Below, in pieces: positions 28,257 through 34,801 of a DNA stretch of 35,208 bases. The notes under the pieces are model-generated. The model searched no databases. It was given only the letters and a program-made list of their open reading frames with translations, and had not been told where the DNA came from. Source of the stretch: a virus. The DNA lies in IMG/VR virus record IMGVR_UViG_3300044730_001448, positions 1 through 35,208 of that record. One strand, given 5' to 3'. Made by a program: the position numbers and the translations under genes. Position 1 is the first letter of the stretch, and each line of letters starts with the position of its first letter.

Positions 28257-30206
28257 TTACGACCTCATTAATTTCCCGTTTGAGTAACTTGAGCGATACG
28301 AATTTTTTGTGAAGACAACTCCGGAAATATCCTCCCCAGATGCAATTGTATCTTTTACCATATTTATTTGACTTTTTGAAACATCAAAAGATACATAAAG
28401 ATCTTTAAGACCGATGACATCATTTGATTCTGGATATGCTTGTATTTCTATTAAATCATTCCCTAATTCTGTAGATGTAATTGTAATTGTATTCAGAGTT
28501 ATTTCTCCATTTGCATAATTTACAACTCCAGCAGATTCTACAACTACAAACGGAGATAATGATGCAGTAGATACTCCTGCTGAAGTTTCAATAGGTTTTA
28601 CAATTGAAATTACTCCTGTCACACCATCAGCGTTTGGAGTATCTGTCAAATAAACTATATCCGATTCGTCTTTAATATTGAATCCGGTTGACTTGATATT
28701 ATACCCTGATGAATTTACGTGGAATTGATTACCAAAACATATTTCATATTGAGCTGGGGAATTTATGAGTGCTTTTAAGTCTCTCCTAATTCTAACTCTA
28801 GTAATGTTTGATGTAATTGCAGTATCAGTATTATCAATGACTTGAAGAAGTTTACTATATTTAAATCTGCCACCGAATTTGTTTAAATCTACTGACTGGG
28901 AGTATTTGTTGAGTGAGTTAGTTACTCTTGTTTTTAAATCAGAAACACTTCCAACTTGATTGTAATTGTAGTAAATATAAGATTCAACTTCAACATACAA
29001 TATTTTAAGATCTACTATTTTTGGACGCACCCCAGAAACACTATATTGAGTTAATTTAGATAGTATCTGTTCCTTATCAAAATCAGAAACAAATGTCCCA
29101 TTTTTTGGTTTAATACTAATAGAGACGGTTCCGTATTCTGGAGGACTTAATTCTTCCCCACCAACAACAGAAACAGACTCTGCATTACCATAAATTTTTG
29201 ATTTGATAATTGTTTCATAGTCGCTTGCAGTCACTGCTCTATATTGTGAAGAATATAGGCGAGGTGCAAAATAACGAATAGAATCGATAGTTTCTATATC
29301 AGATCCATTCTGGGCACTTTGATTTGTAGTTACATTAATTGTATTTGTTGCGATAACATTTCTGTCGTCTGCATCTCTAAAAGATCCAGCAAAACTAAAG
29401 GTATCGGCTCCATTTCCATCTTTACCACTGGTTATGATATAATTTGCGGTAATGATTGAAGAATTTTCAAGTTTTTTGCCAAATATCCCATCACCAAAAA
29501 GAATCTGATATTTTTCATCTTGAACTTCTTGAACTAAAAAGATTTCAGAGCTTGAATCAACATCAAAGATATTATCAACTAAAGAATATAAAGAACCAAG
29601 ACCACTGTCACTAACACCTTTGACGTAAACTCTGATCGTAGAAGTATCAATAAAGGGATTATCAAGAACAAATTTTTGATCTAGTGATGCATCAACAGTA
29701 AACTTTTTGGTTAAGAAAGTTCCTTCTCTGATTGTAATATTGCTAAATGTTGCAACTCCATTTACAACAGGAACTGTAACACTTTGGGGAATTGAAAATA
29801 CGTAAGAAGATCCTCTTACAGATCCAGTGCATACAAGACCTGCCTGCAAGGTAATCGCAGACGTATATACTGGGGTGCCGTCTTGTAATATTTGATCTGG
29901 ATCTACGTTTACACTAAATGAAACTACTGCATTAGCAGCATTTCTTGAATATGGAACATAACCAATATTTCTAGCAAGTGAGACAACATTTTCTCTCACA
30001 GTTGCAGAATCCAAAAAGGATTCGTTGACAACCATATTTGAGTTGAATGCAGTAATATATGTGTTATATGCTAACGTATCGATTAAAACAGAAAAGTTAG
30101 ACCCTTCAAAATCAAAGTCCGTAAATGTAGAGTTAGCACGGAGATAATCTTTGATTGAAGTTTTTATCTGATCGAAATCTAGATTTGTAAATTGAGTAAA
30201 AGGCAT
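28257..30206 (-). CDS. 6: Baseplate wedge subunit, gp6-like
   Basis: 649 residues, close to the 660 of T4 gp6. It begins MPFTQFTNLDFDQIKTSIKD, followed by D-F-D-F-E-G-S-N-F-S-V-L-I-D-T-L-A-Y-N-T, then R-N-I-G-Y-V-P-Y-S near 82-90. This is the conserved N-terminal wedge domain. A central Y-Q-I-L-F-G-D-G-I-F-G-K-K-L motif near 232-245 and a C-terminal region also fit. gp6 forms the inner ring of the baseplate together with gp25 and gp53. The ATG follows the gp25 stop by one base and the stop precedes the giant gene by one base, so all are likely co-translated. Confidence 0.95.
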   Translation of the reverse strand: MPFTQFTNLDFDQIKTSIKDYLRANSTFTDFDFEGSNFSVLIDTLAYNTYITAFNSNMVVNESFLDSATVRENVVSLARNIGYVPYSRNAANAVVSFSVNVDPDQILQDGTPVYTSAITLQAGLVCTGSVRGSSYVFSIPQSVTVPVVNGVATFSNITIREGTFLTKKFTVDASLDQKFVLDNPFIDTSTIRVYVKGVSDSGLGSLYSLVDNIFDVDSSSEIFLVQEVQDEKYQILFGDGIFGKKLENSSIITANYIITSGKDGNGADTFSFAGSFRDADDRNVIATNTINVTTNQSAQNGSDIETIDSIRYFAPRLYSSQYRAVTASDYETIIKSKIYGNAESVSVVGGEELSPPEYGTVSISIKPKNGTFVSDFDKEQILSKLTQYSVSGVRPKIVDLKILYVEVESYIYYNYNQVGSVSDLKTRVTNSLNKYSQSVDLNKFGGRFKYSKLLQVIDNTDTAITSNITRVRIRRDLKALINSPAQYEICFGNQFHVNSSGYNIKSTGFNIKDESDIVYLTDTPNADGVTGVISIVKPIETSAGVSTASLSPFVVVESAGVVNYANGEITLNTITITSTELGNDLIEIQAYPESNDVIGLKDLYVSFDVSKSQINMVKDTIASGEDISGVVFTKNSYRSSYSNGKLMRS

Positions 30207-30207
30207 T

Positions 30208-30609
30208 TTATCTTGTTGCCTCTAATATGAATGAAAATTGTTGTGTTGGTACTTCTTGTCCAATAATATCAAAGATTACAGTCACTTCAAACTCATTTGT
30301 ATCTGGACTTGGATTGACTTCAATGTCAACATTATCAACTCTAGGTTCATAGTTAGAAATAGTATTAATAATTTGCTCTCTGATTACAGATGCAGTTGCA
30401 AAATCAACAAAGTCAAATAAACTAGAGCGGACATCGGATCCCAAATTAGGATTAAAAAATCTTTCATTTGGGATCGTCTGAACAAGATTACGAATTGATC
30501 GTATAATTGCATTTTGATTTTTCAAAATTGGCAGATCTTTTGTCACAGGATGTGGATCAAAAGACAGACTAATATCTTTGAATGATCTAGATATTCTAGT
30601 TACTGCCAT
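30208..30609 (-). CDS. 25: Baseplate wedge subunit, gp25-like
   Basis: 133 residues, almost the same length as T4 gp25 (132). The core D-L-P-I-L-K-N-Q-N-A-I-I-R-S-I-R-N-L-V-Q-T near 24-44 and E-R-F-F-N-P-N-L-G-S near 49-58 are diagnostic of the gp25/phage W (lysozyme-like wedge) family. This small protein clamps the wedge to the tail tube hub and is shared by all contractile machines. No catalytic lysozyme role is expected. It heads the baseplate block, with a CATAAATA late-like box 21 bases upstream. Confidence 0.95.
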   Translation of the reverse strand: MAVTRISRSFKDISLSFDPHPVTKDLPILKNQNAIIRSIRNLVQTIPNERFFNPNLGSDVRSSLFDFVDFATASVIREQIINTISNYEPRVDNVDIEVNPSPDTNEFEVTVIFDIIGQEVPTQQFSFILEATR

Positions 30610-30630
30610 TGGATATAAAATTTCTTGGAT

Positions 30631-30638
30631 TATTTATG
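30631..30638 (-). promoter_or_regulatory. Late-promoter-like box upstream of gp25
   Basis: The minus strand reads CATAAATA, one mismatch from the T4-type late box, ending 21 bases before the gp25 ATG. The spacing matches the two perfect boxes at 16552 and 7297, which supports it as the start of the baseplate transcript. Confidence 0.55.
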
Positions 30639-30639
30639 C

Positions 30640-30882
30640 TCATTTCCAAGAAGAACCATATCCAGGTTCAGTTCCATATTCCCAATCATCATAGTCTTCA
30701 TCATTACGAATTTTTTCATGCAATTCTTGTTGTCTTTTTAGGTCATGTTTGGGTGCCAGATCGTGCATAACCTCTTGAATGACTCTTTTTGGTGATACGG
30801 TATCATAATCTGTAATCAGACGAGTAGTGCCCCACATTTCTCTCATATAATTTGAATCACGATCTACTGGTAAGTTTGACAT
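30640..30882 (-). CDS. Conserved hypothetical protein, 80 aa
   Basis: 80 residues, hydrophilic, with a long charged middle (H-D-L-K-R-Q-Q-E-L-H-E-K) and an acidic aromatic tail ending E-P-G-Y-G-S-S-W-K. No enzyme motif or membrane helix is visible. It starts with an AGGAG ribosome binding site five bases upstream, and a stem-loop covers the end of that site. The gene lies between speD and gp25, a spot where small unknown genes occur in cyanomyoviruses. The function is unknown. Confidence 0.7.
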   Translation of the reverse strand: MSNLPVDRDSNYMREMWGTTRLITDYDTVSPKRVIQEVMHDLAPKHDLKRQQELHEKIRNDEDYDDWEYGTEPGYGSSWK

Positions 30883-30889
30883 TGTGCTC

Positions 30890-30910
30890 CTGTTTTAATG
30901 AATAAAACAG
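30890..30910 (-). promoter_or_regulatory. Stem-loop overlapping the ribosome binding site of the 80-aa gene
   Basis: A perfect 8-bp inverted repeat, CTGTTTTA and TAAAACAG on the minus strand, has a five-base loop. Its 3' arm overlaps the first bases of the AGGAG ribosome binding site at 30887-30891. In transcripts that include it, the stem could partly hide the site. In T4, hairpins at ribosome sites of some late genes block translation from early read-through RNA. The parallel is inferred. Confidence 0.55.
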
Positions 30911-30920
30911 AACTTTTATG

Positions 30921-30940
30921 AAGGAGGTTGCTATCTCCTT
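30921..30940 (-). terminator. Stem-loop downstream of speD
   Basis: The minus strand reads AAGGAG, an eight-base loop, then CTCCTT: a perfect 6-bp stem eight bases after the speD stop. No T run follows, so as a Rho-independent terminator it is weak. It could instead protect the speD transcript end. The left arm is itself a perfect Shine-Dalgarno sequence but no gene starts at the right distance. Confidence 0.4.
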
Positions 30941-30948
30941 ATCTTTAT

Positions 30949-31275
30949 TTAACGATATACTTCTCGCAATCTAAAATTATTAGACCCTAGGTATTTTAAG
31001 ATCTCAAGTGCAATTAATTTTGGATTTCCTTCACCACAAGTATAAACATCTACTGCAATAGAACCTTCTTCTGGCCAAGTGTGGCAAGAAACGTGACTTT
31101 CCGCAAGGGCAATGACTACTGTACATCCTTGAGGAATAAAACAATGTGAGAAAATATTTAAAATAGTCATATTAGCACGCTTTATACCTTTCTCCATTGC
31201 TTCCTGGAGAGAAGTTACATCATTAATAAGATCAAATTTTACATCATACACCTCTAGCAGTAGGTGTTTTCCCAT
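30949..31275 (-). CDS. speD: S-adenosylmethionine decarboxylase proenzyme (SpeD)
   Basis: 108 residues from the ATG at 31275. A TTG five codons upstream in the same frame is less likely, since family members start M-G-K/R-H-L-L. The enzyme self-cleaves to make a pyruvoyl group and decarboxylates S-adenosylmethionine for spermidine synthesis. The cleavage site A-E-S-H is intact, with Glu59-Ser60 as the scissile bond. Counterparts of the Thermotoga residues Ser63, His68 and Cys83 are Ser60, His65 and Cys80; Thr52 replaces Ser55. The sequence looks catalytically competent. speD is a known auxiliary metabolic gene of cyanomyoviruses. Here it sits just before the baseplate operon. Polyamines could help charge balance of packaged DNA or host metabolism, which is inference. 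Confidence 0.93.
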   Translation of the reverse strand: MGKHLLLEVYDVKFDLINDVTSLQEAMEKGIKRANMTILNIFSHCFIPQGCTVVIALAESHVSCHTWPEEGSIAVDVYTCGEGNPKLIALEILKYLGSNNFRLREVYR

Positions 31276-31315
31276 CGAAAAGCGTTCCAATTCATTTTTG
31301 GCAGTAAAAATTTAT

Positions 31316-31915
31316 TTATTTGACCCAAAAACCCATTCTTTTATAATCTTCGTCTTTGATAAACCTATATTCCGAGTAATCTTCTTCTATTTTTTGATTC
31401 CAAACTGGAATTGCAACAGAATTTCCATATCGAAAGTCAGGATTTCTGCGAAACTGAACCTCTATTAGTTTTCCTCCGATGAATTCGCAGTTAATCCATT
31501 CATAATCTTTCTTTAGATTTTTTAAAATATCAGGAAATTCAACTCTTTTATTGATTTTTTCCCATTTTGACCACTTGTATAGAGGATTTTTTTCATCACG
31601 AGTACCTAACACCACCAATTCTTGCTTCCCATTATGAAAGTCAACACTCAAATGCTCACCTTCAAAGAGTTCGCACCAAAATTCTGATGGGTGAAAGTCA
31701 TCTGTGTCCTTTTTTATCCATTCTACCCGAGCAAAACGACTCATACCAAGTAAATTAAAGGATGGGCGAACAATATAAAAGTCGGGTTTAGGAACTGTAG
31801 TTCCAGAAGGACCACAAGTATACCCTAAACGCCGACTTAAAAATAGTTTATTATAAACCCAAAGATCTTCAGAATGTATATGATTCCACTCATCATTACA
31901 TTCGAGTAAATACAT
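31316..31915 (-). CDS. Conserved phage protein, possibly ATP-grasp-like
   Basis: 199 residues. The N-terminal half has G-P-S-G-T-T-V-P-K-P-D-F-Y-I-V-R-P near 35-51 and F-W-C-E-L-F-E-G-E-H-L-S-V-D-F near 79-93. The C-terminal half has W-I-N-C-E-F-I-G-G-K-L-I-E-V-Q-F-R-R-N-P near 139-158. The second and third motifs resemble the end of an ATP-grasp fold, where a Glu, Asn or Arg contact metal and ATP, but a complete ATP-binding lobe is not evident at this length. I recall similar proteins of unknown function in cyanomyoviruses. Its ATG overlaps the stop of the 48-residue gene by one base. The functional call is tentative. Confidence 0.65.
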   Translation of the reverse strand: MYLLECNDEWNHIHSEDLWVYNKLFLSRRLGYTCGPSGTTVPKPDFYIVRPSFNLLGMSRFARVEWIKKDTDDFHPSEFWCELFEGEHLSVDFHNGKQELVVLGTRDEKNPLYKWSKWEKINKRVEFPDILKNLKKDYEWINCEFIGGKLIEVQFRRNPDFRYGNSVAIPVWNQKIEEDYSEYRFIKDEDYKRMGFWVK

Positions 31916-32061
31916 TACCTCTTTCCCTGTCCTCTATACTTTTTACGAGCTTTATTACGAGAAGACGCTGAATACTTGGTATTAGACCCACATCCCTGCC
32001 GAGTATTCTTTGGATGAGACTCAATGATTTTGCTACCACTCAAAGATTTTTTAATTGCCAT
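31915..32061 (-). CDS. Conserved tiny basic protein, 48 aa
   Basis: The ATG complement is at 32059-32061 and the stop at 31915-31917. The protein reads M-A-I-K-K-S-L-S-G-S-K-I-I-E and continues with S-H-P-K-N-T-R-Q-G, N-T-K-Y and a C-terminal K-K-Y-R-G-Q-G-K-R. It is strongly basic and without hydrophobic segments. I recognise it as one of the small conserved genes of T4-like cyanophages that are easily missed by gene callers. It could bind nucleic acid or ribosomes; no function is known. It is separated by three bases from the 53-residue gene and shares TAATG with the next. Confidence 0.8.
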   Translation of the reverse strand: MAIKKSLSGSKIIESHPKNTRQGCGSNTKYSASSRNKARKKYRGQGKR

Positions 32062-32064
32062 AAG

Positions 32065-32226
32065 TTATTCTCCAATAATTTCAGTTTCAAGGTCTTCAGG
32101 ACGTGGAGAACCTGTCTGATAAAATTCTACCGACAAGTCCTCCATAATATTGAAATATTCTTCCTCTGTGAGTGAGGAATAAATTTTACGTCCTTTACAT
32201 AGAATGTTGTATGTTTCGTTAGCCAT
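32065..32226 (-). CDS. Conserved small acidic protein, 53 aa
   Basis: 53 residues from the ATG at 32226: M-A-N-E-T-Y-N-I-L-C-K-G-R-K-I-Y, then L-T-E-E-E-Y-F-N-I-M-E-D-L, then Y-Q-T-G-S-P-R-P. The start is chosen because TGAGATG joins it to the glycosyltransferase-like gene stop, and because the frame upstream of this ATG simply overlaps that gene and looks non-coding. Similar short proteins occur in cyanomyoviruses. The function is unknown. Confidence 0.78.
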   Translation of the reverse strand: MANETYNILCKGRKIYSSLTEEEYFNIMEDLSVEFYQTGSPRPEDLETEIIGE

Positions 32227-32227
32227 C

Positions 32228-32986
32228 TCAAATGATTCTTGTTTTTTCGTGACCAACGCGAATGCGAGGATCACACCAAATTTCAAATCCTGCTTCCTTT
32301 GCATCCAAACAGAATGATACATCTTCTCCACACATATCCTGAACCTCACCAGATTCAAAGACTTGCATTTTAGGTGCAAACCAAGGATACTTCATTTCAG
32401 AATGCTCAAAGACTCCATTTTTGATTAGAATCCAACCAAATCCAGCATAGTCAACTGTGAATGGTTTACGACGCTTTGAGATGCTTTCGACTGTCTCATG
32501 ATTCATCACTCCACCATTGTTTCTGAAGTCATCTTCTTCCATCCAATGAGCAACCGAAGTTGTGTGACCATCTTCTGTTGCATACCATCCAGAAGCAATG
32601 TCTTTGTCCATCAGAACCAATTGCCAGAATTTTTCTGAATTGAAAACGATATCAGAGTCAATCCAGAGTTGCCAATCATACTTGAGTTTACCATCCCAAG
32701 GAACTTGATCTGGTCCACGAAGCACGTTTGCACCAAGACACTTGCATCGTGCAAAGTTAACCATTGAAGAATAGTCTTGTGAGATTTGAATACTTGCACC
32801 ACTCTGTACCAAATCAAAACAGAGTTGTACAAAGTTTTTCAGATAGGTATATGAGACTCCTCTACCTGGAAGACAAAAGACAATCGATTTGCCTTTCACC
32901 ATTTCTCTTGCAAGATTATAGTCCCATTCCTCTGTTGGTTTTTGAGTAACGGGCGATTTTGCTTTTACCGTAAATCCTTTAGCCAT
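32228..32986 (-). CDS. Glycosyltransferase-like protein (GT-A type)
   Basis: 252 residues. It contains I-V-F-C-L-P-G-R-G-V-S near 35-45, a D-S-D metal-binding triplet at 110-112 inside W-L/I-D-S-D-I-V-F, and a C-terminal G-E-D-V-S-F-C (220-226) followed by D-P (239-240) and V-G-H (244-246). This order matches the GT-A nucleotide-sugar transferase fold, where D-x-D binds the metal and the G-E-D part holds the catalytic acid. It may modify phage or host glycans, or DNA; none of this can be told from sequence. The gene follows a strong sigma70-type promoter and heads the small-gene operon. Confidence 0.82.
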   Translation of the reverse strand: MAKGFTVKAKSPVTQKPTEEWDYNLAREMVKGKSIVFCLPGRGVSYTYLKNFVQLCFDLVQSGASIQISQDYSSMVNFARCKCLGANVLRGPDQVPWDGKLKYDWQLWIDSDIVFNSEKFWQLVLMDKDIASGWYATEDGHTTSVAHWMEEDDFRNNGGVMNHETVESISKRRKPFTVDYAGFGWILIKNGVFEHSEMKYPWFAPKMQVFESGEVQDMCGEDVSFCLDAKEAGFEIWCDPRIRVGHEKTRII

Positions 32987-33008
32987 AATAGAAAGTAATT
33001 ACTTCAGT

Positions 33009-33037
33009 ATCATACAACATTATGTAGTGCTTGTCAA
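33009..33037 (-). promoter_or_regulatory. Sigma70-type promoter for the glycosyltransferase operon
   Basis: The minus strand reads TTGACA (33037-33032), a 17-base spacer, then TATGAT (33014-33009). This is an exact -35 consensus and a one-mismatch -10 with ideal spacing. It resembles host-polymerase early promoters of T4-like phages. The predicted start is near 33,002, leaving a leader of about 16 bases before the ATG at 32986. The -35 overlaps the stop codon of the AbrB-like gene. Confidence 0.75.
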
Positions 33038-33210
33038 TCAGTCTCTTTTTCAGAAAGAATCACTTCACTTCCATCTAAAGTAAAGCAGATCTCGGTATCT
33101 TCATACCAAGAAAGTTCATTCATAATTTGCTCTGGAATTTTGATGAAGTATTCTCCACTAATTGGATCGACCTCTATGGGTTCAAAAATATCCCCGGATT
33201 TTTTTTTCAT
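33034..33210 (-). CDS. Small AbrB/MazE-like swapped-hairpin protein, 58 aa
   Basis: The ATG complement is at 33208-33210 and the stop at 33034-33036. The protein contains G-E-Y-F-I-K-I-P-E-Q-I-M-N-E-L-S-W-Y-E-D-T-E-I (19-41), then F-T-L-D-G-S-E-V-I-L-S-E. This is the strand, I-P-x-x-(I/L)-x-x-x-L, turn, strand pattern of the SpoVT/AbrB swapped-hairpin fold. Such proteins are DNA-binding dimers, used as transition regulators or antitoxins. No toxin gene is evident next to it. It may be a phage transcription regulator. The fold call rests on pattern, not on a search. Confidence 0.7.
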   Translation of the reverse strand: MKKKSGDIFEPIEVDPISGEYFIKIPEQIMNELSWYEDTEICFTLDGSEVILSEKETD

Positions 33211-33247
33211 TTCTGTTAAACCTTTTTTCGTTTTTATATATCATTTA

Positions 33248-34000
33248 TTAATACTCTACTTTGAATTTCCAAATTTTATGACCTTTTGCTCTTGCGGTAC
33301 AAAGATGATTTCCAATATATTTCCATCCTTGATTTTTTGTTTTCAGTCTTGATTTTACAAGGTGTTCGTTATCCCTTGCCCAATCCATTAAGTTTAAACC
33401 TTCCCATACCTTCCCACTTAGCGTATCTGTAATTTTATAAGTTTCATATTCTTTATTTCTTAAATTCTCACTACGACTACACCATTTCAGATTAGTATAG
33501 TGATTATTTTTATTATTTCTATCAATATGATCTATTTCAGTGTGTCCTTCTGGATTTGGTACAAATACTTCTGCTACTAATTGATGAATACTCTTTCTAA
33601 TTTGTTTTAGATACTTTCCATTCTTATCCCGTATTGAAATGTTAATACATTCATATTGATGTTCCGGATATTTTGGATGACCTCTGTATCCCGGTTTTAG
33701 ATATATCAAACCATATTCATTGATTTTACCATATTGTTCGTTTCTGTCGTATTTTCCAGGTTCTCGATAAGCTTTACCATCCTTCGTAATGTAATATCCA
33801 GAATACTTGGTTTCTTTCATATTTTCTGGAATTTTTATTGAGGGATAATTATAAGTTACTCTTGCTTTTGGTTTGGGAAGAGGAGTTTTCCATTCATCTC
33901 TTGGTTTTTTTACATACTCCCATTTGCCATTTACTTTGATAAACTTTATACCTTGCGTATTAACTTTAATCGTACCTTCTGGATAAATCTTTCTGGGCAT
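33248..34000 (-). CDS. HNH homing endonuclease
   Basis: 250 residues from the ATG at 34000 (MPRKIYPEGTIKV is a usual cyanophage HNH opening; the frame reaches further to a TTG at 34078, but that part lacks family character). The HNH centre lies at about 136-183: S-I-H-Q-L-V-A-E-V-F-V-P-N-P, then E-I-D-H-I-D-R-N-N-K-N-N, then T-N-L-K-W-C-S-R-S-E-N. H139, D157, H158 and N170 are the likely catalytic and metal-binding residues. The C-terminal part (V-W-E-G-L-N-L-M-D-W-A-R, W-K-Y-I-G) looks like a DNA-binding repeat of NUMOD type. Free-standing HNH genes spread by cutting cognate phage genomes. It lies next to the composition break near 34,140. Confidence 0.9.
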   Translation of the reverse strand: MPRKIYPEGTIKVNTQGIKFIKVNGKWEYVKKPRDEWKTPLPKPKARVTYNYPSIKIPENMKETKYSGYYITKDGKAYREPGKYDRNEQYGKINEYGLIYLKPGYRGHPKYPEHQYECINISIRDKNGKYLKQIRKSIHQLVAEVFVPNPEGHTEIDHIDRNNKNNHYTNLKWCSRSENLRNKEYETYKITDTLSGKVWEGLNLMDWARDNEHLVKSRLKTKNQGWKYIGNHLCTARAKGHKIWKFKVEY

Positions 34001-34231
34001 ATTTTTTTGCGGAAAATTTTTTTTATTTGAGGGTATTTTATAATCTATTTTAGTACAATATTTAGAGGTCGAAAGCAAGACTTTGTAGACTTAAGGGACC
34101 CATCGATTTTATATACGGGGGGTTTAACCTTATATCTTATAACACGCCGCCCGGCGCGGCGGGCACCGGATCCAAACCCCTGCCAAACACGAACGAATGA
34201 GACTGCCCCTCACGAATAAACGCAAGGGGGG
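34001..34231. other. Gap across the AT-rich to GC-rich junction
   Basis: This 231-base stretch contains no supported gene. Bases 34001-34143 are AT-rich like the phage DNA and include the HNH leader. From about 34145 the composition changes abruptly. I see no tRNA, integrase, transposase, target-site duplication or long direct repeat. Two GC-rich hairpins, at 34145-34161 and 34227-34242, are listed separately. Confidence 0.6.
34145..34161. repeat. GC-rich inverted repeat at the composition break
   Basis: CGCCGC, five bases, GCGGCG forms a 6-bp stem, with an alternative GCCCG/CGGGC pairing over 34149-34164. It sits exactly at the left edge of the GC-rich block. It could be an intrinsic terminator for the block on the minus strand, but no T run follows. 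Equally it could mark a junction. Confidence 0.5.
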
Positions 34232-34242
34232 TCAGATCCCCC
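34227..34242 (-). terminator. Hairpin with the 103-aa gene stop codon in its loop
   Basis: On the minus strand GGGGG, a six-base loop ATCTGA containing the stop, then CCCCC. The next bases are CTTGCGTTTATTCG, a weak T-rich tail. It could act as a terminator for the small-gene block or hide the stop. Confidence 0.4.
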
Positions 34243-34543
34243 GACGCTCCAGAGCAGCAGCGCGGCGATCGCTGCGGTACTGATCACGGGCACGGATCAT
34301 CACCGCTTCCAGGTCAGCGACCATCACGCGACCCATCCCACCAACGGGATTCAGAGTGACCCCCCGCCCGACGCAACGATCGCCGGCACCCTGCCCCCGA
34401 CCACGCTGTGTCACCGACTCATCCCCATCACCAGGACGCAGGTTGCCAATGGCGGCACCCCGACCACGCTGCCCCGAACGCTGCCAGAGTTCATCAGCAC
34501 GGGGGTTGCGGCGGGGCAGGCGGGTGACGGTGTAGACGGTCAT
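34232..34543 (-). CDS. Arg/Gly-rich small protein of unknown function, 103 aa
   Basis: 103 residues from the ATG at 34543: M-T-V-Y-T-V-T-R-L-P-R-R-N-P-R-A-D-E-L-W. The centre is very rich in Arg, Gly and Gln with two copies of Q-R-G-R-G (25-29, 46-50). The C-terminus (V-M-V-A-D-L-E-A-V-M-I-R-A-R-D-Q-Y-R) is helical and basic. The frame extends further upstream, but that part is Pro/Ser-rich, overlaps another gene and looks like a shadow. The start is placed here because a promoter-leader repeat lies just before it. The codons and composition are GC-rich, unlike the phage genes to the left. The function is unknown; an RNA or DNA-binding role is possible from charge alone. Confidence 0.55.
   Translation of the reverse strand: MTVYTVTRLPRRNPRADELWQRSGQRGRGAAIGNLRPGDGDESVTQRGRGQGAGDRCVGRGVTLNPVGGMGRVMVADLEAVMIRARDQYRSDRRAAALERRGI
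34265..34272. other. HIP1 octamer GCGATCGC
   Basis: The cyanobacterial HIP1 palindrome occurs here, and two further CGATCG cores (near 34378 and 34758) lie in the same GC-rich kilobase. HIP1 is strongly over-represented in many cyanobacterial chromosomes. The AT-rich part to the left has no obvious example in the stretches I read closely. Confidence 0.6.
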
Positions 34544-34555
34544 CGGTTCAGGGGG

Positions 34556-34584
34556 TGTCGGTTGATCTGAAAGAATTTTACCAG
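34556..34584 (-). promoter_or_regulatory. Promoter-leader repeat, copy 1 (degenerate)
   Basis: The minus strand carries an extended -10 TGGTAAAAT followed by a leader ending CAACCGACA, 31 bases between the -10 and the ATG at 34543. It matches copies 2 and 3 at most positions. It begins a few bases after the stop of the 66-residue gene. Confidence 0.6.
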
Positions 34585-34592
34585 ATGGGAGG

Positions 34593-34793
34593 TCACCCCC
34601 ATTGAGTGGACCGCCACCCGCTGATGGGGCAGGCGGCAACGTCGGAGGCGAAGGTCTCAGACCACTGGGCGGCGAGCAGGGTGGCAGGGTGACCAACGGG
34701 GTCAGTGATACGGTTGAACTGACTGCCGTCGTTCTTGTATCCGACCCACACGGTCTGGCGATCGGAGAGGCGGGAGGCGGGGGAGAGGCGCAT
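34593..34793 (-). CDS. Small protein of unknown function, 66 aa
   Basis: 66 residues starting M-R-L-S-P-A-S-R-L-S-D-R-Q-T-V-W-V-G-Y and continuing N-R-I-T-D-P-V-G-H-P-A-T-L-L-A-A-Q-W-S-E. It has a normal residue mix with no low-complexity bias, which is why I prefer this frame to the longer Pro/Ser-rich one across the same DNA. It contains no family motif I recognise. It has its own promoter-leader repeat 27 bases upstream and no clear Shine-Dalgarno site. The stop is followed closely by copy 1 of the repeat. Confidence 0.6.
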   Translation of the reverse strand: MRLSPASRLSDRQTVWVGYKNDGSQFNRITDPVGHPATLLAAQWSETFASDVAACPISGWRSTQWG

Positions 34794-34801
34794 CGGGTGT
34801 C

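Noticed and set aside
31276-31290. TTG start for speD giving 113 residues
   Set aside because: The ATG five codons later fits the family N-terminus better, and no ribosome site supports the TTG.
32227-32379. Longer 104-residue version of the 53-residue gene
   Set aside because: The upstream part lies wholly within the glycosyltransferase-like gene in another frame; the TGAGATG junction points to the later start.
34001-34078. TTG start for the HNH gene giving 276 residues
   Set aside because: The extra 26 residues lack family character and the ATG at 34000 begins the typical sequence.
34001-34231. tRNA gene or attachment site at the junction
   Set aside because: No cloverleaf, T-loop pattern, integrase or flanking direct repeat could be found.
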